A stretch of 64,000 bases of DNA from Craterostigma plantagineum. Lineage: Eukaryota > Streptophyta > Magnoliopsida > Lamiales > Linderniaceae. Below are positions 11,334-21,098 of this stretch, piece by piece; position 1 is the first letter of the stretch; every line of letters starts with the position of its first letter. The stretch covers positions 3,138,001 to 3,202,000 of the forward strand of contig JAPQWV010000028.1 in assembly GCA_027422505.1 (NCBI GenBank), read 5' to 3'. The translations under genes and the position numbers were made by a program. The notes below the pieces were generated by a model, which did no database searches, was not told the DNA's origin, and saw nothing but the letters and a program-made list of their open reading frames with translations.

Positions 11334-12545
11334 ATGGATGCTCAAGCTAGGAAGATTGAGGAATTAGAAGCACGTCTTGCTAATAATTACTCCGTGTTGC
11401 TTAAGCAACAAGAATGCCTAGCTTATGCTAATGAAGATTTGACCATAGCAAAGTCTAAGATCATTAGCTTAGAAACTAAGTTAGAAGATAGTGAAAAGAG
11501 GGTCTGCGAGATGAGTAGTAGTTTACGTTCTTGCGAAGCTGAGCGAAATGAAGTCTCATCAAAATATGAGACTGTCTTAGATGAACAGCGTATGCTGTAC
11601 TCTAAGATTAAACGATTAGAGAATGTTACTTCGAATATAGGTCTAGCAGATCAAATATGTTCTTCTAACTTAATTTCTAATGGGGAAAATAATTTACATG
11701 ATAAAAAACCTACCCTATGTGATACTCCAGAGACACTTCGTAAATTGAAAGAGTTACAAGATACTTTGAACTCTGAAAGGGTAGGTTTTGGCGTTGAAAA
11801 GGAAAAGCTTTTAAAGGAGATTCTATATCTCAAAAATTCCCCGTCTTTATCTGTTTCCCATAATTTCTCAAGTAATACAACTTCCTCGAAACAGATAAAT
11901 AAAACAAAAACTAAAAGCTTTGTTCCTAAAACTGAGAAAACTTTTACTAATCATTCTAAGTCAACTTTGACTGAAGCTGAAACGTTAAGTAAAAGCAAAT
12001 CGCTAAAACTAGCTAAGGAACAAATAAAGATTAGGAAAGAGAAAGGAAAATCAGTATTATCTTCCAAAATTAAAGTCGAGAATGTTCAAGATTTTTCCTC
12101 TCCCATTCCTATCAAAAGGGAAGCGTGCAACGAAGAAGTTCCAAGCTTACGCAAACGAACTTCTCAAATCCCGCACACTTATCATTACAATGTGAATGAT
12201 GTGCATTATTGTCGTAGGAATACTAGTACTCCTGTTACTGATGCTTATAATGCTTTATGCTCGTATTCTTATATGCAATATCTAGTTCAGATTAAGTCTG
12301 AAAGACACCTTCTGCGACTGTCTAGGGAGAAAATCTTTAGATCTTCTAGACCTAGACATACATTCACTAGCGCTGAATTGTCATTTCCCTCTAAGGTTCA
12401 CCAAACTTGGATTCCTAAATCACAAATCAAAATGAATGGGACTTTAAAGGATGATTTAGGCTCAATATCTGAACCAAATGTGCTTAACTTGTTTTCTGCT
12501 AACAAGGGAGGACCCATTCAAAAATGGGTACCAAAGTCCCGATAA
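11334..12545 (+). CDS. coiled-coil Gag-like protein of the young element
   Basis: A 403-codon ORF begins at an ATG (11334) after a 1.3-kb leader and ends TAA. Residues about 1-100 and 135-175 are rich in charged heptad-like helix (KIEELEARL, KIISLETKLEDSEKRV, RKLKELQDTL) and should form coiled coils, as in Sirevirus-type Gag. The middle (about 180-265) is Ser/Thr/Lys-rich. The end, GGPIQKWVPKSR, resembles the linker that precedes the protease region in many plant Copia polyproteins (consensus ending in KWVPK). A zinc knuckle is absent or degenerate (HYCRRN only). A role in particle assembly is inferred from family and position. The sense strand has no frameshift. Two pseudoknot-like repeats begin 19 bases after the stop. 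Confidence 0.75.
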   Translation: MDAQARKIEELEARLANNYSVLLKQQECLAYANEDLTIAKSKIISLETKLEDSEKRVCEMSSSLRSCEAERNEVSSKYETVLDEQRMLYSKIKRLENVTSNIGLADQICSSNLISNGENNLHDKKPTLCDTPETLRKLKELQDTLNSERVGFGVEKEKLLKEILYLKNSPSLSVSHNFSSNTTSSKQINKTKTKSFVPKTEKTFTNHSKSTLTEAETLSKSKSLKLAKEQIKIRKEKGKSVLSSKIKVENVQDFSSPIPIKREACNEEVPSLRKRTSQIPHTYHYNVNDVHYCRRNTSTPVTDAYNALCSYSYMQYLVQIKSERHLLRLSREKIFRSSRPRHTFTSAELSFPSKVHQTWIPKSQIKMNGTLKDDLGSISEPNVLNLFSANKGGPIQKWVPKSR

Positions 12546-12564
12546 AGTTTTTGCAGAATCCCAG

Positions 12565-12690
12565 CATGGGTAGGTACAAGAGAGCTGCTCCACACCCATG
12601 ACTGGTATGCGATGAGAGCAGCCAAACATCCCAGCGTGTATGGTATCTTGGGTTGCTCCACATACACGACTGGTAAGCGATGCGAGCAAC
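12565..12690 (+). promoter_or_regulatory. two tandem pseudoknot-like RNA elements after the gag-like stop
   Basis: Unit 1: stem 1 CATGGGT (12565-12571) with ACCCATG (12594-12600); stem 2 GCTGCTC (12584-12590) with GAGCAGC (12616-12622). Unit 2: stem 1 CGTGTATG (12635-12642) with CATACACG (12661-12668); stem 2 GTTGCTC (12652-12658) with GAGCAAC (12684-12690). In each unit the 5' arm of stem 2 lies within the loop of stem 1, so the pairings cross (H-type). Between units, changes are compensatory in both stems. The function is unknown. Confidence 0.7.
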
Positions 12691-12719
12691 TACGTAGGTA
12701 AATTCTATATGCATCCCAT

Positions 12720-13050
12720 AAGAAACTTGGCATGCATCTTGAGCTCAAAAGACAATATACCTACTTTGAAAACAATAGGGTACATTATAAACATGCATGC
12801 CTCAAATGTACTTTAAATGTTAAATTTTCGCATGCATATGAGCTGAAATGTCTAATACCCCATGAAAGGTACATTTTAACTATGCATATATCTTAAAGAA
12901 CTTCAAGCCTGAAATATCGTGTATGCATATAAGCTGAATTGTCAACCTATTTTTTTTAGAAGTGTTAATAAGCGAAAGACGTACATTCTAATGCATTTTA
13001 AAGAACAATAATTCTTTAGTTTGCATCTGATCTGAAAATAAAATAAATAC
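12720..13050 (+). repeat. degenerate ~95-bp repeats with GCATGCAT-like cores
   Basis: Motifs like GCATGCAT(A/C)TTGAGCT followed by GAAATGTC-like sequence recur near 12730, 12828, 12921 and 13022. They are diverged and non-coding, within the 3' part of the young element. Confidence 0.45.
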
Positions 13051-13104
13051 GTTCACGCTTAGTTTATTGGGAGAGAACTTATATGTTTTAACGTGCATGC
13101 ATTG

Positions 13105-13195
13105 AGGGGGAGTATCAACCATATTTGCAAGGGGAGAGTACATTTTTAGGGGGAGCACATCTTAGGTGCACGATTTGAGGGGGAGAAACTTCATT
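13105..13195 (+). other. cluster of polypurine-like GGGGGAG motifs
   Basis: Four tracts (near 13107, 13131, 13149 and 13178) resemble the functional polypurine tract at 14991. Multiple tracts upstream of the 3' LTR are typical of Sireviruses. Confidence 0.6.
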
Positions 13196-13264
13196 TAACC
13201 TATATACATATACATAAACATATACTATATCTATTATTACTATGATACTACTTATCTACTACTA

Positions 13265-13385
13265 TTACGATAATATATATATATATATATATGTATACAT
13301 AAAAAAAAAAAAAAAAAACAAAAACAAAGAAGAAAAGCAAAAAAAAAAAAGGAAAAGAAAAGCAAAAAAAAAAAAAAAGAAAGAA
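13265..13385. repeat. (TA)n microsatellite followed by A-rich tract
   Basis: About ten TA units (13270-13291) are followed by roughly 85 bases of poly-A broken by G and C. ORFs across it encode only lysine-rich low-complexity sequence. Confidence 0.9.
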
Positions 13386-13492
13386 AAACCCTCTCAGACG
13401 CTTCCACCTCCCAAGACGGACTTCACTTGAAAACTCGACCCTCAAGAGTTCAAGAATTACAAAAGGCGTGATATCCATACACAAACACGAAG

Positions 13493-13747
13493 ATGATCTC
13501 AACTACCCTGCTCCGACTTGCTGATGAAGCAGCACTCACCAAAATTGACGGACGCATGGATTCTAGGTTCCCATGGTTCAGTCAGATCAAAAAGAACCTA
13601 ACACCGGAACGTAGCCAAGTGTTAGTGAAGATAGTCCATAAGCCACATTCCCATTTGGCAATTCTTGACAATACCGAAGAACGGAAGATACAAAAAATCC
13701 TCACCTCACAAAATTTTCGGGCCATCCCATATAGGTGCAGGAGCTGA
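13493..13747 (+). other. 84-codon ORF of unknown nature in the young element
   Basis: An open frame with N-terminal sequence MISTTLLRLADEAALTKIDG lies in the 3' non-coding half of the retrotransposon. No family was recognised. It could be captured sequence or chance. The remainder, 13750-14900, has no coding signal I can support. Confidence 0.2.
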
Positions 13748-14910
13748 TTTTTATCAGCTCCTGGGTAGAAGTCGCCTCATTTGGTCCAATGGCGCATGCA
13801 CAACCGAGCCTTACCCACTCATCGATCTCCCTAAAGACCGATGTTTCATCAAATCATGGGGAGCCACGCATGCTATCACCGCTTCACTTAGAAGCGGGAG
13901 ATATTGAATTAAGTGGTAGTTAGCCCCACACCACTGAACTTCCTTGAACACATCGAGTCTAGGTGTCCTCACTACCTAAATGTTTTATAATTTTTAGGAC
14001 ACATACACTTTTTCTTATCTGGACTTCGTGACCAGATCAGAACTTCCATAGACACATCCTCTTAGATGTGATTCCATGATTGGAAGGAAGTCCTACCGTT
14101 GCAACATCAAAACAACAACGGCATCAGGCCATCGTCTGCGAGCTACGCTCCTAGATCGATGTTAATGGAACGCCTATGTGGCTCCGGTTCTAAGCCCTGT
14201 GCTTACAGGCCGCGTCTCAGAGTTTAACTCTGAACTCGTGTCGATGGATTGCCTTAGTGGCTTCGTCTGGTTATTACCCACACCGACCTATCGTTTGTTT
14301 ATTTCTTCGACTCCTATACAAGCATGCCGATCTCGTTAACACGAATCGCCATGAGGGGGAGAAGGGATACGTATAAACAAATAGGTCGGACCACCCACCA
14401 ACTTCCGCCGCGCGTACCACTATGAAGCCGGGCTCTCCTGCACCCAAAACGTCAATTCAGAAGGAGACTTGGCACATTTTATAACACATCCCACGCTCAC
14501 CATCTATATTCCGCCGTGCTTACTACGATGAAGCCGAACTCCACTGGAACCTACAATGCCACATCCCAAACGAGCTTTGGCACATGCTAAAAGACACCCC
14601 ACGCATACCTTCTTCTGGAGTCAGACAAGCTTCCTCGAGGTCGAACCAGACAACTTCCTTCGACGAAGACAAATCTGCCACTGAGAAGAAGAAGATTGGA
14701 GAAGACTTGACGACTTCAAAATACGAAAAAGACAAGGACAAGATACAAACAGAATTTTAAAGATCTGCGACATCATCAAGAAACGAATATCCGGGCGTGG
14801 ATCACAGTATACATCCGGTCTACAACGTATAGCGTCAAGACAAGAGAGTTCTAGCTGAAAGCTTATTCAAATCCTCCACAAGAAGAGGAGATAGCCTTTG
14901 CAGGGGGAGC

Positions 14911-14928
14911 AAGGGGGAGATTGTTAGG
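14911..14928 (+). repeat. duplicate of the polypurine tract and LTR start
   Basis: AGGGGGAGATTGTTAGGA here repeats 14992-15009, where it forms the real tract and LTR boundary; downstream the sequences differ. It looks like an earlier or alternative LTR boundary, or template-switch scar. Confidence 0.7.
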
Positions 14929-14990
14929 ACTCGAGAGATTCTCCATGTGCCCAACAAAGATAACTCACGCTGAATTGAAGATTGAACACT

Positions 14991-15001
14991 AAGGGGGAGA
15001 T
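14991..15001 (+). other. polypurine tract of the young element
   Basis: AAGGGGGAGAT directly precedes the TG of the 3' LTR. Confidence 0.85.
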
Positions 15002-15336
15002 TGTTAGGAATATTTTATAGTGTTCAATTTCAATATGTTTATCTTAGTTGGCTTGTATTTAATTAACTTTGGGCTAGTTTGTAATATTCTAGTTCTTAGT
15101 TACTAGGGGTATAATATACCAACTCATGTGGTATATATACCCCCAAACCCTAATTCATTAGGGTGTGTGTTTTTGGTGTAGTATGTGTGAGTGCGTGTGT
15201 GTTGAGAATAGAAGAACCCATTTTGAAAGCATTCGTAGTCTACACTATCACACCCCACGTTCGATCTTTAAATCTTTTATCATTAGCGTGGTAAATCGTC
15301 CTAGATTAGTATTGTTGGATCAAATAGGGACCAACA
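15002..15336 (+). repeat. 3' LTR, 335 bp
   Basis: Apparently identical to 9699-10033, and followed by the target-site copy AATAG. Confidence 0.92.
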
Positions 15337-16060
15337 AATAGTATTAGATCCCTCAATGATATTGTTGTGTTAAGGTTTCTCAACCCACATTTTGGGTACG
15401 TGTATCAAAGAGAAATGTTAAATCGTAGTTGCTGCCCAAATAAAAACCGTGAATATCGGAAAGTAGTTGCTAAAGATACACTAACAGAGAAGTCATCCAC
15501 TTCATTCCACAATCTGATAAAATCGATATCACCGTGATCATGAAGAGCAAGACGATCTAGCCCAGACTTGCAGAATTTCAAGAACATATAATATCTATCA
15601 GCAGATTTCGAGGATTCGTCTAAATATTCTGACTTCGAAGAAGGTTTTTGAAGCAATGGATCGGGATTAAAAGATGAACCTGTAGAAATATCGTGAAGAA
15701 AAGAATGACGCTCCATCAAACATGCAAATCGACATAAAATGGGTCTTATTGACATTTAAAGTAATAGATTCAATCTAGCTAGGTAATCTGAATTTGTTTG
15801 TTTCTTCACTAAGATTTCTTTTTTCTTTTTCCATTTTCGGTGGTGCGGGTGAATCTACTAAAATAGGAGAAAGTGCACAAAGATAAAGTATTGATTTATA
15901 GAACTCAATGGAGCAAACAAACTGACTTACAACTCTGTCCACTAGCACTTGTGTAAACGAGATGAAGGCCTCTTCGAGAATGCTGGCGACGCAAATCTTT
16001 CCCCTGACGCCCTATTGCAGGGCTTTTCATTATGACTTCAGGGTAGTATTGTGATAGAAC

Positions 16061-16579
16061 CTTATCAAAATATAATATTAAGAGAAGTGGTCAGAAACAT
16101 TTTGAATGAATCTTGTATTTTAGCACACAGCAGGCAGTTTGCAGAGATAAAGAAATGATTTATTATCAAATTAATTAGCAGCTAAACAAAGGGCATGTGT
16201 CCATGTTAACAATTCTTAATTACATAAGAGAAACTGACAGAGGAAATAAGCAGATAAGCACCATTTGGAAGGCGGCACGACATGCATGAAGCTCAAAGTT
16301 GTGAAGGCCAGCCATTTGCCCCAAACCCCTCCACCTGTCTGCGCTCTGTAAGTAATTGAACCGATCACAATATTATCGAGAGCTAAAAAATATATTATAC
16401 AAATACTAGACTCGGAGACACGGAATATGCTTTGCCTTAAAATGGATGGAAGATACTGATCGAGATGAAATACGAAAGGCATTGCAGTATAGGGAGGGGA
16501 GGAATGAAAGATTTTGAGGGTCGTTCTTCTACTACAATAGCAATGACCAACAACTCAAAAAACTATAGTCGAGCTAAAG
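16061..16579. other. non-coding or intronic stretch beside METTL25-like exons, copy A
   Basis: Minus-strand upstream side of the METTL25-like exons. An open minus-strand frame at 16216-16482 shows no family I recognise, and no further METTL25 exon was found. Copy B equivalent: 28008-28526. Confidence 0.3.
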
Positions 16580-17935
16580 TGTAATACCCGTAAATTGTAA
16601 TACGGGGTTTTGAATACAATTAGCATTTAAATGTTCGAATTAAGGGAATTAATGTTCGAACGGCCCAAAGAATGTATTCAAACAAGAAATCTGGCCCAAA
16701 TAATAATCAACCAAAGGAGATTGGCCCAACCCAATAAAGAGAGTAAATTAATAAACTAGATAAAATAATATTAGGGTCCAACTAAAATTTAAAAAGGAAC
16801 AAGTCGATTTTTAATGTTGGCCCAAAATGATATATTATTTAAATAATGTGGTCTAAATTAATGGGAATTCAATAATTAATGTTAGTATGAGTAAGGCCCA
16901 CAATAAATAATTATTTGACCAAATCATATTTAAGGCCCAAAATAAATACTAGTAAGGCTAAAAGGATTCCAATAAGGGCCGAATAACACATCAAAATACA
17001 AATAGTCAGATTGGAATTGGATACTTTAACACTAAGGAAATACACGTCACTTTTATGCTTCTAATTACAACTCCCAATGCTTAGTATAGTAAACTTGTAT
17101 ATATATCCTACTACACATCACGAACAAATAGGAAAGAACAGAGAAGAATTCACTAACCGCCTTTACTCCTATATCATCATCGCTTCATTCCTCTCGTCAT
17201 TTGCTTTCCTTTTCTACCTACTCTCCAAATACATTTCGTGCTCAGACCATATTCATTCATAGCTTCTTTAAACTATTATATAATATAGTAACAAAGTGGA
17301 AATCAATTCAAGTTTAGGCAAGAAGGAGGTAGTGGAGAATATTTAGCCATTAGACATCATTTGCGAGTTAAAGGGTGAGAATAGGATTTCTATTCTTTTC
17401 GTGATTTAGTATGCTTTATAATTTTATTCTCAATTATTTATAAGCTATCAATATTTAGGGTTTGTAAGGTGCAACGGTATACGGCTAATTAATTCCATCT
17501 CAACTTCATAATCTCTGTATTATAATAGAGACGCCAGGTAGGTGAAATCCACCTACGACACGTAAACGTTATGTGAATTTTATGTGATATGGTGTGTAGG
17601 TGAAATACACATACGACACGTAAACGGTTGTGTGAATTATTATGTGATACTTATATGCTTATGTGGTTTAGTGATTTATGTGGTTTACATGAGTTAAATA
17701 TTTCTGGCATGTTATATATCTGTTATTTGCACTGCATAGCATGTGCACGACACTTCAGTGTGAGAGAGGTTGGCAAGGTGACACCTTAAGGTGTCGGCGC
17801 GAGGCGCGTGTGGGGGTAGACGTGACCGATTTCGGTTGTCGACTCGGAGTCGAGTTGAGATGGTACTAGTGCACCTGACGGTTGGTGCCGTCGAGACGGG
17901 TGGTTGGTGCCGCCCGGCTTTATATGACAAACTAC
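16580..17935 (+). repeat. truncated Gypsy-type LTR, copy A
   Basis: Starts TGTAATACCCGTAAATTG, the start signature of the other Gypsy LTRs, and includes a GTAGGTG/CACCTAC hairpin (17538-17556), a second diverged copy of it near 17595, and a GGTGACACCTTAAGGTGTC block shared with the LTR at 18807-21064. The LTR 3' end is missing; unrelated sequence follows near 17936. Present in both duplicate copies, so older than the duplication. Confidence 0.6.
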
Positions 17936-18806
17936 CCTCCACATCCAAGTGAGTCAGTTTCAATGCTTTGGCCAAAGACTGTAATTTTCCGTCCCCGAAG
18001 CTCTCATAGGACAGGTATCTCTTTCGAGACCGTGAATCCCGCTCAGCGATCAAGTTGACAATCACGCTCCGTTGTCGAGACCGCACGTCGTCGCCGACTC
18101 TAGCAAAAGCACGTTGAGCCTAGCAAAGCTAGTGGAAGGTCAGGACCCCGAGGCCAACTCCAACGTTGACCCTTTCGGTCTAAAAATCATGTATGCTATT
18201 ATAGTCAGTCGATTCGATCTTTGACATTCTCATGATGCGATCGATTCGACTATGAGTCAGTGTCCAAATATAGACAATACTCGATTCGTCTTGTATCAAT
18301 GTCACGAGCTCCCACTCCCCTGAGTGAGCGATTGGCACAGTCACATCGGGCTCGTCGACATATCAAGTTTATGTGATCAATCCGGTCACCCTACAGGAGA
18401 TATTAAACTTGTGGACTATTTTTAACCTCAGAGAGTAATAGTCTATCGGTGCCCTCTCTGCCAAGCAGAATCGATAACTAAACTCTTACGTTTGGGTTTT
18501 ATTCAATTTATCTTCTTAAACAGAATACCTTGCAAGAAAATATGACAAAAAGAATAACATGCCTTTATCAATCAAAATGTCATACAATCAAGATATAAAA
18601 ATAATTGTGAATATTACATAGATTAAATAGCCCCTACTCGCCGGGCGAATTTCGATTCTCTAGCTATCCCCGGGAGATGATCAAACGTGACCACCGAAAA
18701 GGATCGGCGTAATGAATCTTTCCGCAATCCCCGGCCGTCGTCCTACTTCCATTTCGGTTCTTCAAACTACAAGGTACGTTTCGACGAACACCCTTGACGT
18801 TATTAC
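17936..18806. other. unidentified 0.87-kb segment, copy A
   Basis: No gene or repeat family recognised. It ends in ATTAC (18802-18806), the target site of the adjacent Gypsy element. A minus-strand frame at 17712-18086 runs across the junction with the LTR fragment and is probably not coding. Confidence 0.35.
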
Positions 18807-21064
18807 TGTGGCGACCCTACTTTTCTAAGCAAGATTAGTGGCGAATTTCCGCAACGTAAGCCGCGGAAGGCCCATCTAATTAAAACTTTTTCTAAAAGAT
18901 ATTATAATACAACAATATATTATTTTACATACTAGTATCTGTACAATGGGCCGAAGCCCCCAAAAATGTCAAAAGGTCAAAAATCCTATCGCCGCTCCAC
19001 AGGTCTTCGTCCATGTACCGCTCCGCCCTCAAAAGTCCGTGGAGCACCGCCACCAGCCGCCTTAGTCTTGACGCGTGTCAGCGTCAGACTCGGTACCTAC
19101 AACACGTAAAAGACCGAGCTATTGCCCAGTAGGTGAATATGCAATGCAGCGTGCACTCATTCCCATTCCCAATTCTCACAACATGATATAATGCACGCTC
19201 GTTCCCACATTTCTATCGTATCTCAATATCAAGGCCCTAAGCTGGACTCGGCACCTCGCGTGCAATAAAATAAAATATATCATCTAGTCGCTAATGCCAG
19301 ACTAGCGGTGCCCACGCCGATAGTGCGCTGATCGATCACGTCAACGTCCTCCTATCAGGTCGCCCCTTCCGCTACATAACTCATCCGACGGTTTGCACCT
19401 CGGGTCGCTCACGCCCGAGTAGACAGATCGCTCACGTCTGTCTCCCGTCAGGTGCCCCGCGAGTCCAACCTCAACTCCGCTACGAGTTTGACTGCCAAAA
19501 TCAGCACACTCTACCCCGCTCAATCGACACCTTAAGCCTTAAGGTGTCACCACTAATGTGGTCATTATCCCTCACAATGTCGTGCGATGCCATGCATATA
19601 CGTGATACACATGAAAACGTGATGCCACATAAAACATACGTAAAACACGTAAATCATCGAATCACATAATCACATAGTAGCAGATAAGCATTTATGTGTC
19701 GTAGATGAATGATTCACCTACCTGTCCTCCTGATAAAATTAGTCACGAAATCTGGTAAATTTCCTACGCTTCGTTCCTCTGAGTATTGAAAATATTATCA
19801 TGTCAATATCTTTGTTAAGTCAGATAAGTCTAAAATACTCGAACCCTAATTATCAAAACACTGAAAATATCAGAAACCCTAAAATAATGAAAACCCTAAA
19901 ATTCCTAAAAATGCTAAGAAAATTTACTAAATATTCAAAACTCTGGAATAGATGATATCAAGCAGTTTTTAATATAAGTACCGAAAATTTCCTTGTAAAT
20001 GTCGAGAACATTGATTTCGAGATTAAGGTTGTCGTAATCTTACAAATGTCGAGAACTATTATATCTCGAGATCTTATAAATGTCGAGATCTTACTATGAT
20101 CGAAAATTATCTCGAAATCCTTTATATGATACATGTTGAAATCTTTTTATATACATCTCGAGATCTTTTGTCGAAATTATTTTTTATATCATGTCGAAAT
20201 CTTTTCACAATGAGAATGGCCGATTTTATTAAATGTCGAGAACATAGCATAATAGGAATTATCGAGATCCTTAAACAATGTCGAGAACTATATTGTGTAT
20301 GTTTATATCGTGAACTTCTAAAAATTCCTTGTTGTTTTTCCATCGAAAACCTTCAAATCCCATATTAAGCTACCATTAAAATCATCTCACAAAATTATAC
20401 TAGCTCAAAGATTTAATAGTACACCTTAACACCATCGGTTTCTCACGAACCTCTCACCAAATAAACACTCATGAGTGTGATCTAGAATTCGAACCTCAAG
20501 ATTCCTAAACCTTAAATGTTTCTAGAACTTCCTAAGACCTTCATATAACCATGTAATAACGTATTAATATAAAAATAAAATTAAATACTAAGGACAAGGG
20601 GTTATTCCTCCAAACACTATCACTTTCGAACTCCTTGCGGTATTAAATTCTTAATTCTCGTTTGCAATGTTCCCTTACTGTTCGACTTCTTTCTCATTTT
20701 CTTAGGGTTTCTTACTCAATGATATTATGATCCTAGAGAAGATAGATAAGTACTAAACTATCGAAAAGCATAGATGGGACAAGGTGTGATGACGTGATTT
20801 TTCCTTAAGTCTTAAGAAACATTTTCATCAAAGCTTATCTTTAATAACTTGGGCCTAGGTTTAAAAATTAAGTTAAGCCCACTTTATTTTATTTCCCCAC
20901 ATTATAAATTCCACCTAATCTCATTGATGGGTTTCGAAATTAAGGTGTAATTATTAAATTTTATATTCTCCTTCCCATCAAATTTCTTCACCAACTTCCT
21001 AATTCACAACACTTCATAGTTAATTACAACAAAATCACGTATTAATTTTTTTACGGGTATTACA
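18807..21064 (-). repeat. 3' LTR of Gypsy element 1 (2,258 bp)
   Basis: On the minus strand it runs from TGTAATACCCGTAAAAA to GGGTCGCCACA. It is closely similar to the solo LTR 30746-32990. It includes a hairpin (19701-19721) and a TCGAGA motif field (about 19985-20330). Confidence 0.9.
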
Positions 21065-21082
21065 TCCTCTCTCCCTTAAAAG
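21065..21082 (-). other. polypurine tract of Gypsy element 1
   Basis: Read on the minus strand, a purine-rich run containing AAGGGAGAGAGGA abuts the TG start of the 3' LTR. Confidence 0.75.
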
Positions 21083-21098
21083 AATTTCGTCCCCGAAA

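Larger units (their letters stand above)
9699..15336 (+). mobile_element. young non-autonomous Copia-type LTR retrotransposon (TR-GAG-like)
   Basis: A complete 5,638-bp element with 335-bp LTRs that look identical by eye, a tRNA-Met primer site, a polypurine tract, and a 5-bp target-site duplication AATAG (9694-9698 and 15337-15341). Copy B of the duplicated segment has the empty site near 27285-27295. The only long ORF is a 403-codon coiled-coil Gag-like protein. I see no protease, integrase, reverse transcriptase or RNase H, so it would need enzymes from another element. This matches the published TR-GAG idea (LTR elements with only a gag-like ORF). Insertion is recent: LTR identity, an intact ORF, and presence in only one duplicate. 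Confidence 0.9.
9486..16060 (-). pseudogene. METTL25-like gene, last three exons, copy A (intron holds a retrotransposon)
   Basis: Three minus-strand exons join in frame: 16060-15931 (130 bp), 15679-15486 (194 bp) and 9671-9486 (186 bp, ending TGA). Splice sites are GT-AG (donors GTAAGT and GTTAGT). The first exon encodes SPAIGRQGKDLRRQHSRR and the last IGPYWTLRAALGP, LLLLDRLLFLQE and PLFDPMLSPRN, which I recall from the C-terminal half of METTL25/RRNAD1-type methyltransferase-like proteins. The S-adenosylmethionine-binding N-terminal part is not found; an LTR fragment begins at 16580. The last intron is 5.8 kb because a Copia-type element sits in it, against 171 bp in copy B. It is probably a 5'-truncated gene fragment, although the visible exons have no stop or frameshift. 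Confidence 0.65.

Noticed and set aside
13242..13502. Lysine-rich plus-strand ORF and Phe-rich minus-strand ORF
   Set aside because: Translation of a (TA)n and poly-A tract; low complexity.
16216..16482. 88-codon minus-strand ORF as a further METTL25-like exon
   Set aside because: No family motif, starts and ends at no clear splice sites, and does not join in phase to the recognised exons.
17712..18086. 124-codon minus-strand ORF, similar in copy B (29697-30029)
   Set aside because: It spans the junction of an LTR fragment and unrelated sequence; the similarity in copy B comes from the duplication, and the frame there is altered by small changes.
19341..19523. 60-codon minus-strand ORF also open at 31263-31445
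   Set aside because: It lies within the Gypsy LTR; openness in both copies reflects recent common origin.
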